64,000 nucleotides of DNA, from positions 1 to 64,000 of the IMG/VR virus record IMGVR_UViG_3300032770_000017; one strand, given 5' to 3'. This document shows, one piece after another, positions 42,478 to 50,955 of this stretch. The DNA is from a virus. Each line of letters starts with the position of its first letter. Positions within the stretch are counted from its first letter, which is position 1. Under the pieces are notes generated by a model that was given only the letters and a program-made list of their open reading frames with translations, searched no databases and was not told the DNA's origin. The position numbers were made by a program, and so were the translations under genes.

Positions 42478-43005
42478 ATGAGCTTCGGCGGTGCGACCTA
42501 TGGCGGCCTGGCCTATGCCGGAGGCCCGACCAGTGTCAACACGACGATCAAAGCCGCTGCTGCGGGCGCCATCGCCGCCGCTGTCTCCCCCGCCGTCCAT
42601 GCCGATGCCACTGTTCTCGCCGCTTCGGCCGGTTGTCTTGCCGCCGCCCTTCCCGGTACCGCTTCGGTCACCGTCACCAGAGAGGCCGTCCCGGCCCAGG
42701 CCCTGGCTGCCGCTCTTCCCGGGCTCGGGCAGAACGAAAGTCTCTCCGAGGCCGTCCCCGCCGCCGCCCTGGCCGCGGCGTCCGGTGCCCTGCCCGAAGT
42801 CCTCCAATGCGTCCTCCCGCCCACCCTCGTGCGCCTCGACGCACCCGATCCGACAGGGTTCTCGCCAGATGACATCGCGCCGGCCTTCACGATGCTGGAC
42901 GCACCGGGCAAGGCATGTTTCGTTCCCGATCTGGTCGTGCCGACCGGGGTCCTGCTTGACGCCCCCGACCGGTCCTTTGTGGGGGCCAGTTGCGGCAAGG
43001 TCTAG
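42478..43005 (+). CDS. Ala-rich virion protein, 175 aa
   Basis: Begins SFGGATYGGLAYAGGPTS, followed by Ala/Val/Pro-rich low-complexity sequence, then two similar C-terminal units (VRLDAPDPTGFSPDDIAPA, TMLDAPGKACFVPDLVVP). Similar in style to the protein at 50993. Its stop codon region contains TAGGCT, used as -10 for the next gene. A structural protein by context; family not recognised. Confidence 0.5.
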   Translation: MSFGGATYGGLAYAGGPTSVNTTIKAAAAGAIAAAVSPAVHADATVLAASAGCLAAALPGTASVTVTREAVPAQALAAALPGLGQNESLSEAVPAAALAAASGALPEVLQCVLPPTLVRLDAPDPTGFSPDDIAPAFTMLDAPGKACFVPDLVVPTGVLLDAPDRSFVGASCGKV

Positions 43006-43008
43006 GCT
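43003..43008 (+). promoter_or_regulatory. Possible -10 box (TAGGCT)
   Basis: TAGGCT overlaps the stop codon of the preceding gene and lies 7 nt before the GTG at 43016, the start-proximal arrangement seen elsewhere. No -35 identified. Confidence 0.35.
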
Positions 43009-43015
43009 GAACGCG

Positions 43016-43363
43016 GTGACCATCGTCGAGACGCCGTTCGCCTGGCCGATGGGCCAGGGCGATACGTTGCCGGCCTTGACGGGCACCCTGATCGGCTCCA
43101 ACGGCGTCGCCGTGGACCTGACCTATGCCATCTCGGTCGTCTTCAACATGGCCTCCCGGGACGGCCGCAAGGTGGTCACCGACGGCACCGTCACCGTGCT
43201 CGACGCCATGGCGGGCCGGGTGGAGTACGCCTGGCAGGCGGGTGACACCGACATCGCGGGCGACTTCACCTACTCGTTCACGGCGACCTTCCCGAGCGGC
43301 ACGCTGACGTTCACCAACGCCGCGCCGAAGGGCATCGTGCGGATTTCGCCGAGGGTGCCATGA
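43016..43363 (+). CDS. BppU-like N-terminal domain protein
   Basis: 115 residues from the GTG at 43016. TLPALTGTLIGSNGVAVDLT, then VTVLDAMAGRVEYAWQAGDT and GDFTYSFTATFPSG match the baseplate upper protein (BppU) N-terminal beta-sandwich, which attaches fibres to baseplates. Here it is a stand-alone domain, so it may link decoration proteins to the capsid or tail. The stop overlaps the next ATG. Confidence 0.6.
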   Translation: MTIVETPFAWPMGQGDTLPALTGTLIGSNGVAVDLTYAISVVFNMASRDGRKVVTDGTVTVLDAMAGRVEYAWQAGDTDIAGDFTYSFTATFPSGTLTFTNAAPKGIVRISPRVP

Positions 43364-44208
43364 GCAACATGCAGGCAGAGGGCGTCATCCCCGCGAGCAC
43401 TCACACTTTGCACCCCTATTGCTCGGAGAGCGACCTTCCTGCCGAGCGCATCAAGCGCATTACCGATGTCCCGCTCGGATGGCTGATCGCGGCGGCGACT
43501 GATTTGCTCTATGTGCTGACGCAGAGGAAATACCGCTCGGGCCGGTCCGTCGTGCGCCCCACGGCCCGCTTCCCTGCCAATCAGGGCTGGTGGTACAACT
43601 ATCCGTGGTCGTCGATGAGCGGCTACGGCTCGGGCTGGGGCTATGCGGCGGGCTGGGCCTGGTCATCGGTGGGGCTCGGGTTCTGGCAGGGCCAGTCCAG
43701 TGACCTGTCCACCGTCGTACTGCAGGCGCCTGTTTTGGCTATTCACGAGGTGCTGCTGAACGGCCAGCCGCTGGCGCCGACCGATTACACGCTCTACAAC
43801 CGCCGCGACCTCGTTCTCACCATTGCCACCGAAAGCGGCGAAGGAACGGGCAATGCCTGGCCTTGGGAGCAGGTGCTGGCCATCCCGGCCACGCAGCCTG
43901 GCACGGCGCAGATCGATTACTCGTGGGGCATTGACCCGCCAGAGATCGGGCGTATGGCCTGCGCGGAACTGGCGATCCAATTGGGCCTCGCTTTCACGGG
44001 CGCGAACGACTGCCGACTCCCGACGCGCGTGCTCACCGTTGCCACCGAGGGCGTCTCGGTCGCGGTCGGAGATGCCTTGACGTACATCCGCGAGAAGCTG
44101 ACGGGCCTCCCGATTTGTGACATGTGGATCCAGGCTGAGAACCCGCAAAAGGCCCAACGTCGCTCGATGTTTGCTGGCCCCAACACGTACCTGAACCACA
44201 CGGTATGA
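43360..44208 (+). CDS. Head-tail connector-like protein
   Basis: 282 residues. N-terminal helices (RIKRITDVPLGWLIAAATDL), a Trp/Tyr/Gly-rich segment (NQGWWYNYPWSSM), then beta-rich sequence and GRMACAELAIQLGLAFTGAN. The layout matches head-to-tail adaptor proteins (gp6-like) of actinophages. First of four overlapping neck genes. Confidence 0.6.
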   Translation: MSNMQAEGVIPASTHTLHPYCSESDLPAERIKRITDVPLGWLIAAATDLLYVLTQRKYRSGRSVVRPTARFPANQGWWYNYPWSSMSGYGSGWGYAAGWAWSSVGLGFWQGQSSDLSTVVLQAPVLAIHEVLLNGQPLAPTDYTLYNRRDLVLTIATESGEGTGNAWPWEQVLAIPATQPGTAQIDYSWGIDPPEIGRMACAELAIQLGLAFTGANDCRLPTRVLTVATEGVSVAVGDALTYIREKLTGLPICDMWIQAENPQKAQRRSMFAGPNTYLNHTV

Positions 44209-44810
44209 CCGTCGTCACACTGACGCCCTACGGGCCGTCGTGGCTCCAGCAGGCAGACCCCGACCAGTTCAACCTCACGGCCGAGGCGATCATGAACACC
44301 GCCGTCGCCGCCTTCCAGGCCTACGGCGCGTCCGACCCCGAGACAGGCGAGCGCATCGTCTACGCCCGCCAGATCATCGGCCATGGCAAGGTGCCGATCA
44401 TCCCTGCCACCGACAACGGCGCCGGCTATCAGATCGTGCTCGGGCTCGATGACGTATCCCTCGGTGAGGCAGGCGCGGTGCAGTTCCGCTTTCCCCAGGG
44501 CTCGCCGGGCAAGTTCGGCTACGAGTTCGTCACCTACACCCTGGAGATCGCCCACCCATGGCCGATGGCGGCCGGGCAGGAACGCCTGCTCACCGACCCC
44601 GACATCATCGACAAGTGGCGCCGTCCCCTTTGGTTTAACGGGAGATTGCTTTGGATGGCCCTCAAGGCCCTGGCCCTCGGCGGCGTCTCGCCTCCTGCCG
44701 CGCCCTTACCCATCTCCAGCGACCAGTTGCATATCGGGCCGCTCAGCCCCGTCGGCCCCCGCGGTGGTACGGCAGGGTGGTCACTGCAAATCGCCGTGCA
44801 GCTCCAATGA
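44205..44810 (+). CDS. Neck or tail-completion protein, 201 aa
   Basis: The ATG overlaps the preceding stop. Mixed alpha-beta protein (AEAIMNTAVAAFQAYGASDP, FGYEFVTYTLEIAHPWPMAA). Position between a connector-like protein and a gp10-like protein suggests a head-closure or tail-terminator role. Not recognised by sequence alone. Confidence 0.5.
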   Translation: MTVVTLTPYGPSWLQQADPDQFNLTAEAIMNTAVAAFQAYGASDPETGERIVYARQIIGHGKVPIIPATDNGAGYQIVLGLDDVSLGEAGAVQFRFPQGSPGKFGYEFVTYTLEIAHPWPMAAGQERLLTDPDIIDKWRRPLWFNGRLLWMALKALALGGVSPPAAPLPISSDQLHIGPLSPVGPRGGTAGWSLQIAVQLQ

Positions 44811-45004
44811 GCGCGCCGCCTCAGGGCTTCGTGCGGGTGTTGCCCCGGGTCGGCCTGCCGGGGATGGTGGCGCTTCGGTGGGCCGACGTGCGTACCACCC
44901 ACCCGCAGCTCCAGGACTGGATCGACTCGGGCCTCGTCACCACCACGGGCCTGCGGGGCGAGCCGCCGCCCGACGAGCTGCCCCGGCGCTGCTGCGGGCG
45001 ATAG
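44807..45004 (+). CDS. Small neck-region protein, 65 aa
   Basis: The ATG at 44807 overlaps the preceding stop and ends 1 nt before the next start. Sequence VRVLPRVGLPGMVALRWADV then RTTHPQLQDW; ends in CCGR. Unknown role. Confidence 0.5.
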   Translation: MSAPPQGFVRVLPRVGLPGMVALRWADVRTTHPQLQDWIDSGLVTTTGLRGEPPPDELPRRCCGR

Positions 45005-45439
45005 ATGGCGAACGTCAACGTCCGGTTCGTCGGTGTCCCGGCGCCGGTCCTGCGGGAGATCGTCAGCCTAGAACCCGGCTGGCGCACCATCGGCATGCGC
45101 ATGTACGAGCGTGCGGTGGAGACGTGCCCGGAGTCCAAAGACCTCGAAGGCGACTATCAGGGCCCGCACCTGAAGGACACGCTGGTGGTCCACTTCGTCA
45201 CTGGCACCGATCCCCGAATCCTCATCGGCTCGGAGAAGAAGGGCCAGGTGCTCTCGTGGGTCACGGACGGCACGACGCCGCATGAGATCGTGCCCGTCAA
45301 CGCCAGGGCTCTGCGCTGGACGGTCCCGGGTGGCACGGTGGTGTTCGCCCAGCATGTGAACCACCCCGGGACCAAGCCCAATCCGTTCCTGCTCGACGCC
45401 GTGCGGGCAATTGCCCAGGAGACGACAATCGCGGTCTAG
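45005..45439 (+). CDS. HK97 gp10-like neck/tail-completion protein
   Basis: 144 residues. The C-terminal motif HVNHPGTKPNPFLLDAVRAI is the hallmark of the HK97 gp10 family (HPGTxPxPFL), which completes the neck or tail joint. Preceded by the GTDPRILIGSEKKGQVLSWV strand segment. Its end overlaps the opposite-strand gene by 4 nt. Confidence 0.8.
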   Translation: MANVNVRFVGVPAPVLREIVSLEPGWRTIGMRMYERAVETCPESKDLEGDYQGPHLKDTLVVHFVTGTDPRILIGSEKKGQVLSWVTDGTTPHEIVPVNARALRWTVPGGTVVFAQHVNHPGTKPNPFLLDAVRAIAQETTIAV

Positions 45440-45957
45440 GCCGCCGGCTTGCCCCTCGTCGTATGCGGTAGCAGCCCAAGATCATGGCGGGCAACCATCA
45501 CCCATCGGGCAGCTGTGCTCTTGGATGTCATCCACGTCTCGCGGATCACCGCCAAGGGGTCGGCGCCGATGGCCACGGCTTCCCTGTAGACCGTCGCTAC
45601 GGCCCCGTAATGGCCGCGTGGGAACCGATGAGGCCAGGTGGCCCTCAGCGCCTCCACGGCGCCTAGAGCGGCCTCTCGTCGGTCGCCTTCGGCTTCGAGC
45701 GCCTCGGCTTCGAGCGCCTCAGCCATCTGGGCTCGTGCCTGGGCGGCAATGCGGTCGAGCGGGAGATCGCGCAGGGCGCTGGCCGGGAGCGGTTCTGGCG
45801 GCAGCAGTAGACCAGTCAGCGAGCCGGCGGCTTCGGTGCGGATTTCGACTCCGATGAGCGCGGCCGCCCTACCTGCCATGGTCAGACCGACATGGAGGGG
45901 ACCATCCTCGGGGTCGGGCCAGCGGAGCCAGACGGTCCATTCCGGGTTCAGCCCCAC
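45436..45957 (-). CDS. Minus-strand moron, HTH-like C-terminus
   Basis: 173 residues from the GTG at 45957, which lies exactly 6 nt after a minus-strand TAGGAT box, so it is leaderless. N-terminal half is beta-rich (EWTVWLRWPDPEDGPLHVGL); the middle is an Ala/Glu helix; the C-terminus (VIRETWMTSKSTAARWVMVA...LGLLPHTTRGKPAA) has the look of an actinobacterial HTH tail with SxSTAARWV and LPxTTRG. Encoded against the direction of the surrounding tail genes and independently transcribed, so it may be a regulator expressed outside the late programme. Confidence 0.65.
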   Translation of the reverse strand: MGLNPEWTVWLRWPDPEDGPLHVGLTMAGRAAALIGVEIRTEAAGSLTGLLLPPEPLPASALRDLPLDRIAAQARAQMAEALEAEALEAEGDRREAALGAVEALRATWPHRFPRGHYGAVATVYREAVAIGADPLAVIRETWMTSKSTAARWVMVARHDLGLLPHTTRGKPAA

Positions 45958-45963
45958 GACCAG

Positions 45964-45969
45964 ATCCTA
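45964..45969 (-). promoter_or_regulatory. -10 box (TAGGAT) of minus-strand moron
   Basis: Minus-strand TTAGGAT followed by exactly 6 nt and the GTG at 45957. Confidence 0.6.
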
Positions 45970-45993
45970 AGGTTCCGAAAGCGTGGCGGCGAA

Positions 45994-46359
45994 ATGACAA
46001 CGTTTGGGCACCCACGGAAGGCGGCCGAGGTGCCACGCTCGGGGCCGATGACCGCACGCACCTACTCCTCGGCCTCCTATGCCGCCAACGACCTCCCGGT
46101 TGAGATCACCATCGACGAGACGACGTGGAAGGCCTATCCCCAGCGCTGCCCCGCCTCGGTGGTGCTCGACTTCAACCTCTCGGAGCTGAGCGACACGACC
46201 AACCCCACCCGCGATTTCTTCGCCGCGGTGATCGAGGACTACGACGGCTTTGCGGCCTTCCTGCGCGAGCGCAAGGTGCCCGCGGCCATGCTCACCGACA
46301 TCGCCCGGGACCTGCTGGAGGAGACGACCGGGCGCCCTACGCAGCCGTCCAGGCCCTGA
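45994..46359 (+). CDS. Tail assembly chaperone (short form)
   Basis: 121 residues from the ATG at 45994. Position just before the tape measure and overlap with a second frame make it the upstream tail assembly chaperone (lambda G type). Core is beta then helical (VEITIDETTWKAYPQRCPAS, FFAAVIEDYDGFAAFLRERK, DIARDLLEETTGR). The sequence after ETTGR in this frame is short and stops at 46357. Ribosomes that shift -1 near 46320-46340 would continue into the next frame. Confidence 0.7.
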   Translation: MTTFGHPRKAAEVPRSGPMTARTYSSASYAANDLPVEITIDETTWKAYPQRCPASVVLDFNLSELSDTTNPTRDFFAAVIEDYDGFAAFLRERKVPAAMLTDIARDLLEETTGRPTQPSRP

Positions 46360-46652
46360 CGGGCTGGGCGGTCGAGAACTGGCTCCTGGTCGACGGCCGA
46401 TGCGCTCTCGCCGGCTTCGACCCGTTGGCGCTCCCGGCGCGCCGGCTCATCTCAGTGCTGTACTGCATGCTCGTGGACCAGCCGGTATTCACCGAGGAAG
46501 CGGAGAAGCACCGCCAGGACATCATCATTGCCTTGGAATGGCCCGAGGTCGGCGAACAGATGCAGCTCGAAGCCGACGACAAGCAGGCGCGCGCCGCGCT
46601 GGCACAATTCGGCATTTCCCTGCCAGTCGGTATCGAGTTCGTACCGGAATGA
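46323..46652 (+). CDS. Tail assembly chaperone, frameshift extension (GT-type)
   Basis: Second reading frame, coding-like from about APYAAVQALTGWAVENWLLV through QMQLEADDKQARAALAQFGI. No ATG, GTG or TTG precedes the conserved start of this segment in frame, which argues for expression as a -1 fusion with the upstream chaperone. I could not identify a classic slippery heptamer; the shift should fall between about 46310 and 46345. The fused product would be about 230 residues. Confidence 0.6.
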   Translation, partial: DDRAPYAAVQALTGWAVENWLLVDGRCALAGFDPLALPARRLISVLYCMLVDQPVFTEEAEKHRQDIIIALEWPEVGEQMQLEADDKQARAALAQFGISLPVGIEFVPE

Positions 46653-46661
46653 GCGCCTGAG

Positions 46662-49307
46662 ATGCCTTCGATCATTGGCACGGCCTTTTTGGATGTGCGA
46701 CCCGAGACGACCAACTTCGAGTCCGATCTGAAGAAGAAGATCTCCGGCTTCGGCGGCATCGCCCCCGTCATCGGCACCTTGGCCGCCGCCGGTGTCGCAG
46801 TGGGCGGCGCGCTGTTCGACATCGGCTCCAAGTTCGAGGATGCATTCAACAAGATCAAGGTGGCCACCGGTGCGACCGGCTTGCAACTGGCCGGGCTCGG
46901 CGTGTCATTCAAGGACGTGTTCTCCAAGAGCGCGTCGTCAATGACAGATGTGGCCACCGCTATCTCCGAGGTCTCGGTCCGCACCCATCTGACCGGTACT
47001 GCGCTCGACGACCTGTCCAAGAAGTTCGTCGACCTGAGCCGCATCACAGGCACCTCGGTGGCGACGAACGTGCAGACGGTCACGGCGCTGTTCAACAACT
47101 TCGGGGTGGCGACAAAGAACCAGTCGGCTGAGCTGGACGTGCTGTTCAAGGCCGCCCAGCAGTCAGGGGTGGGCATCGACAACCTCGTCTCCTCGGTGCA
47201 GGCGGCGACGCCCACCGCCCAGACCCTCGGGCTCAACATCAACCAGACGACCGCGCTCGTCGCCCAGTTGACCCAGGCGGGATTACCGGCGACCAAGGTG
47301 ATGATGGGCCTGGGCATGGAGTTCGCCAAGGCGGCCAAGGCCGGGCAGGACCCGACCTCAGTGATCGCCAAACTGGTCGCCGAGATCAAGGCGGCACCGA
47401 ACGCTACCGACGCGGCGACGTTGGCGGTCAGAAACTTCGGCGTGAGCGCGCGCCAGGCGGCCACGCTGGTCGATGCTGTGCGGGCGGGGACCCTGAACTT
47501 CGGCGCCACGCTTGCGTCAATTACGAGCGGTGGCGGGGGGATCGAAGCGGCCACGAATGCCACCTTGACCCTCGGTGACAAGTTCAAGATCCTGCGCAAT
47601 ACCGCGCTCACCGCGTTGGAGCCGATCGCCATGAAGGTGGTCGACTTCGCCAACTTGCTTGCCGACAGGATCCCGGGCGCCATCCGTACGACTGTCGATG
47701 TGATCAAGGGTGCTATCGGCGGCCTTGTCGGCGGCTTCAGCGGCCAGGCACTCGCCGCCTCTGGGTTCGTGCGGGTATTCGGTGAGATCGGCCGCACGGC
47801 CCGCGACATCTTCGACTTCATCCGTGCCCACAAGGCCGAGGTGCTCGGCGCGCTCGCCGGTATCGGTGCGATTGTCCTCAGCGCAGTGATCCCGGCCTTT
47901 GTCGGTTGGGCTGCCGCCGCGGGTGCCGCTGCTGCCGCGACCATTGCCGCCGCTGCGCCCTTCATCGCCGCGAGTGCCGCTGCCGCCGCTGTGGGCTACG
48001 GCCTCGTCTACGCCTACACACACTTCGTGATCTTCCGCGACATCGTGAAGGACGTTGCCAAGGTCATCGTGGACGTGGCGGTGTTCGCGTTCCGTCAGGT
48101 GCGGTTGGAGATCGAGACGGTCGTCGCCGTGTTCACCGACCTGATCAAGTTCTTCTCTGATGTCTTCCAAGGCAAGTGGTCGGCAGCGTTCAAGGCGCTA
48201 GAGGACATTCCCAAGCGACTCTTCGAGTACGTGCGGGATACGGTGGGCAACATCGTCAAGCTGTTCGAGAGCCTTCCCGCTCAGGTGCTTGGCGGGATCG
48301 AATCTCTCGGCGGCGCGATCGGCCGGTTCTTTGAGGGGTTACCTGCGGATGCGGTGACTGGGCTCAAGACGCTCGGCAGCGCCCTGTTGACCGCGTTCAA
48401 GAACGGCATCGTGGCACTCGTCACCGGGCTACCGGGCCTGCTCATTGACGTAGCCGTGTTCTTCGAGGTGAAGCTACCGCTGCTCATCCTCGAATGGACC
48501 GCCAATGCTGCTGTGTGGCTTGCCGGTGTCGGGGTGAAGTTGATCGTCGGGTTCGTCTCCGATCTCATCTCGGCGCTGCCCACCGTGGCCAAGTTCTTCC
48601 TGGACCTGCCGGGCGAGATCCTCACCTTCATCGGCAATGCCGCGCTGTGGCTCGTGCACGTCGGCATGGACATCCTCACCGGTCTGTGCAACGGGCTTAT
48701 CGCCACCGTGCCCGCGCTGTTCCGGTTCTTCACCGGCCTACCGAGCAAGATCCTCGACCTGCTCAAGGACGCGGGGACATGGCTCGTCAAGGTGGGCCAG
48801 GCCATCATCGACGGGCTGATCAAGGGCATCGGCAACGAGGCCGGGAAACTGGAGTCGAAAGTCAAAGATTCGATCCTCGGGCCGATCAAGAAGATCCCGA
48901 TCGTCGGTGGCCTGATCGGTTCACCGTCGCCCTACTTCACGACCGTCGGCGAGGCCATCGTGCAGGGCCTGGCGCTCGGCATCGCCAACAAGGCGAACCT
49001 GCCGCAACAGGCGTTGGCCGGCGTGAAGATCGGCGGTCCCACTGTCGCGCCGGTCGGCCTCGGGACGCCATCGGCGATCGCAGCGGCAGGCCCGACGGCC
49101 GCGACCACCGCGACGACAACGGCGCTGGCGACGCAGACCAAGGCCACGATGACAACCAATGACATTCTCAAGGAGATCCTCGCTTTCATCCGAGAGCAGG
49201 CGTTGACCGCCAACGCTGCCGTGACCCAGAACACGCAGGCACTGAAGGCTTCGACGACGGAGTCGATCCTGGCCCTGCGCGCCGAGCAGGTCCAGAGAGG
49301 CCGCTGA
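46662..49307 (+). CDS. Tape measure protein
   Basis: 881 residues; sets tail length and helps eject DNA. N-terminal phage tail minor domain (KSASSMTDVATAISEVSVRT, SRITGTSVATNVQTVTALFN). A long Ala-rich hydrophobic segment at about 395-450 (GAIVLSAVIPAFVGWAAAAG) is a typical membrane-active stretch. C-terminal half has repeated units with Trp (ALWLVHVGMDILTGLCNGLI, TWLVKVGQAIIDGLIKGIGN), and ends with the common GSPSPYFTTVGEAIVQGLAL motif. At about 1.5 Å per residue the tail would be about 130 nm. Confidence 0.9.
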   Translation: MPSIIGTAFLDVRPETTNFESDLKKKISGFGGIAPVIGTLAAAGVAVGGALFDIGSKFEDAFNKIKVATGATGLQLAGLGVSFKDVFSKSASSMTDVATAISEVSVRTHLTGTALDDLSKKFVDLSRITGTSVATNVQTVTALFNNFGVATKNQSAELDVLFKAAQQSGVGIDNLVSSVQAATPTAQTLGLNINQTTALVAQLTQAGLPATKVMMGLGMEFAKAAKAGQDPTSVIAKLVAEIKAAPNATDAATLAVRNFGVSARQAATLVDAVRAGTLNFGATLASITSGGGGIEAATNATLTLGDKFKILRNTALTALEPIAMKVVDFANLLADRIPGAIRTTVDVIKGAIGGLVGGFSGQALAASGFVRVFGEIGRTARDIFDFIRAHKAEVLGALAGIGAIVLSAVIPAFVGWAAAAGAAAAATIAAAAPFIAASAAAAAVGYGLVYAYTHFVIFRDIVKDVAKVIVDVAVFAFRQVRLEIETVVAVFTDLIKFFSDVFQGKWSAAFKALEDIPKRLFEYVRDTVGNIVKLFESLPAQVLGGIESLGGAIGRFFEGLPADAVTGLKTLGSALLTAFKNGIVALVTGLPGLLIDVAVFFEVKLPLLILEWTANAAVWLAGVGVKLIVGFVSDLISALPTVAKFFLDLPGEILTFIGNAALWLVHVGMDILTGLCNGLIATVPALFRFFTGLPSKILDLLKDAGTWLVKVGQAIIDGLIKGIGNEAGKLESKVKDSILGPIKKIPIVGGLIGSPSPYFTTVGEAIVQGLALGIANKANLPQQALAGVKIGGPTVAPVGLGTPSAIAAAGPTAATTATTTALATQTKATMTTNDILKEILAFIREQALTANAAVTQNTQALKASTTESILALRAEQVQRGR

Positions 49308-49308
49308 C

Positions 49309-49833
49309 ATGGCTGGCCCCACCGGTGCGACCGGCACGACCGGATCGGTCACGCCTTCGAGCGGCCGCCTGTGCCCGGACCTGTCGATGGGCACGCTCAC
49401 CATCTCGGGCGTGGAACTGGTCAACACCTATGCCTGGTCGATCACCGACCTGCGGCCCCTGTGGGACTCGGCCGATGTACGTGGCACCGACCGCATCCTG
49501 CCCGGCGTCATTGGCGTGATCCCCTATCAGCGCCGCTGGACGGTGACGAAGATTAACCTGCCCATGGTCATCTCGGGCTACGTCGACCAAGCCGGGTCGA
49601 TCTATGACAACCCCTTCGTCGGGCTGCAGGTCAACCAGGCGTACCTGCTCGACAACGTCGTCGCCCCCGTCGGTTCCAACCCTGGCACGCGCCCGGCCGT
49701 GCTCACCATGCCTGACACCACCACGCGCTCGGGCGACGTGACGGTGGAGACGCTCAAGTTCGGGCCGATGGCCGGCGCCATCTCCTGGCCCTGCGTGCTC
49801 GTGATCAGCATCCCTGGAGGGATGCTGACGTGA
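49309..49833 (+). CDS. Minor tail protein with short collagen-like N-terminus
   Basis: 174 residues, starting 1 nt after the tape measure stop. Begins with Gly-X-Thr triplets ([10 protein letters not shown]), then a beta-rich body (GTLTISGVELVNTYAWSITD, VRGTDRILPGVIGVIPYQRR) of the type seen in tail-tube or distal-tail proteins. The body could be a tail-tube-like or Dit-like domain. Position immediately after the tape measure favours a distal tail role. Confidence 0.55.
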   Translation: MAGPTGATGTTGSVTPSSGRLCPDLSMGTLTISGVELVNTYAWSITDLRPLWDSADVRGTDRILPGVIGVIPYQRRWTVTKINLPMVISGYVDQAGSIYDNPFVGLQVNQAYLLDNVVAPVGSNPGTRPAVLTMPDTTTRSGDVTVETLKFGPMAGAISWPCVLVISIPGGMLT

Positions 49834-49855
49834 GGCGCGGAAGGGGTGACCCGCG

Positions 49856-50263
49856 ATCAACCAAGTAACACCCTTCTGCAGGCAGGAGTTCCTCGCCGCC
49901 GCGGCCAACTGGCAGTCCGACACATTCCGCATCGTGGCGGTGTCCTCGGGCTACTCGTTCTCCACGAGCGACCACTACCTGTCGGCCATCTCCGGTGGGG
50001 ACATCATCGCCACCTCGGCCGCGCTCACCAGCACCGACCCCACCGACGGCAACGCTTCGGCCGATCCGGTGGTGTTCTCCTCGGTCGGCGCGGGCTCGAC
50101 CATCGCCGGGTTGTGGCTCTACCGCGACACGGGATCGAGCAGCACGTCGCAACTGCTGGTGTGGTGGGACCAGGACGCCACCAACTTCCCGTTGGCCATC
50201 GTCACCAATGGTGGAGATATCACGTTGACGTTCCCAAGTGGGGGGACCTTATTTATACTATGA
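49856..50263 (+). CDS. Structural protein of the 36983 family (no canonical start codon)
   Basis: About 135 residues. The region FCRQEFLAAAANWQSDTFRI aligns with AFDQAFSGNINWASDTIKMA of the protein at 36983, so the conserved N-terminus begins near 49856. But there is no ATG, GTG or TTG between the in-frame stop at 49847 and the GTG at 49934. An ATC at 49856 has a purine-rich GGAAGGGG about 8 nt upstream and is the best candidate. The 3' end, TFPSGGTLFIL, is repeated downstream of the inserted HNH gene (50956-50990) in a different codon spelling. Confidence 0.55.
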   Translation: MNQVTPFCRQEFLAAAANWQSDTFRIVAVSSGYSFSTSDHYLSAISGGDIIATSAALTSTDPTDGNASADPVVFSSVGAGSTIAGLWLYRDTGSSSTSQLLVWWDQDATNFPLAIVTNGGDITLTFPSGGTLFIL

Positions 50264-50276
50264 CGTCGCCCTCGTT

Positions 50277-50285
50277 TGCTATGAT
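50277..50285 (+). promoter_or_regulatory. Extended -10 promoter of HNH gene
   Basis: TG-C-TATGAT, followed by 7 nt and the ATG at 50293. The extended TG motif can substitute for a -35. Confidence 0.6.
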
Positions 50286-50292
50286 GTTGTCC

Positions 50293-50955
50293 ATGCGAAC
50301 CAAATCTCCGCTCGTTTACGAGGATGAGCATGGGCAGTGGTGGTACAAGACGGCGACCGGTGCTCGGCAGCGCGCTGTGATACGGAATTGCTCCACCTGT
50401 GGTGAGCAATTCGTGTGCAGGTCAACAAAGGCGAGCCCCTTCTGTTCGGAGGCATGCTGGCGACGTACATGCCTGACCTGCAACACGGTGTTCACCCCAT
50501 CAACGACACGGCAGCAATATTGCAGCTACAAGTGCCGGCGCGGGACGCGCACCTGTATCGAGTGCGGACGTGTGTTTATTACCGTGGCAAACAGCCATGG
50601 GAAATATTGCTCGCAGGAGTGCCACTACAACCACAAGGTGCCGGTTGGGTCCGTCCGGTTACTCAAGCGAACCGGTTACACCATAATCAAGCTCCCCTTT
50701 GGCCGCTATGGCGGGGCAGGTGGCAAATATCGTCGTGAGCATTGGATGCTAGAGCATCGATACGTGATGGAGCAGATAATTGGGCGACCACTTCTCCCGT
50801 CCGAGCATGTTCACCACAAGAACGGCGATCGCGCGGATAACCGTCCAGAGAATCTAGAGCTCTGGAAGAACAAGAGCGGTAAGGGCGGGCATCCCTACGG
50901 CGTTCGTCTTGACGATTATCACTGTCCCGGTTGCCGATGCGGGGAAGATCGATGA
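50293..50955 (+). CDS. HNH homing endonuclease with zinc-knuckle array
   Basis: 220 residues from the ATG at 50293; earlier in-frame ATGs (50281, 50284) lie inside the -10. N-terminal half has three or four zinc knuckles (CSTCGEQFVC, FCSEACWRRTCLTC, YCSYKCRRGTRTCIEC, YCSQECHYNH). Catalytic HNH_3 motif HVHHKNGDRADNRPENLELW is at about residues 172-192. Codon use is much AT-richer than the flanking tail genes. It sits exactly at the 3' end of the tail gene at 49856, with a recoded copy of that gene's last codons on each side. Confidence 0.9.
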   Translation: MRTKSPLVYEDEHGQWWYKTATGARQRAVIRNCSTCGEQFVCRSTKASPFCSEACWRRTCLTCNTVFTPSTTRQQYCSYKCRRGTRTCIECGRVFITVANSHGKYCSQECHYNHKVPVGSVRLLKRTGYTIIKLPFGRYGGAGGKYRREHWMLEHRYVMEQIIGRPLLPSEHVHHKNGDRADNRPENLELWKNKSGKGGHPYGVRLDDYHCPGCRCGEDR

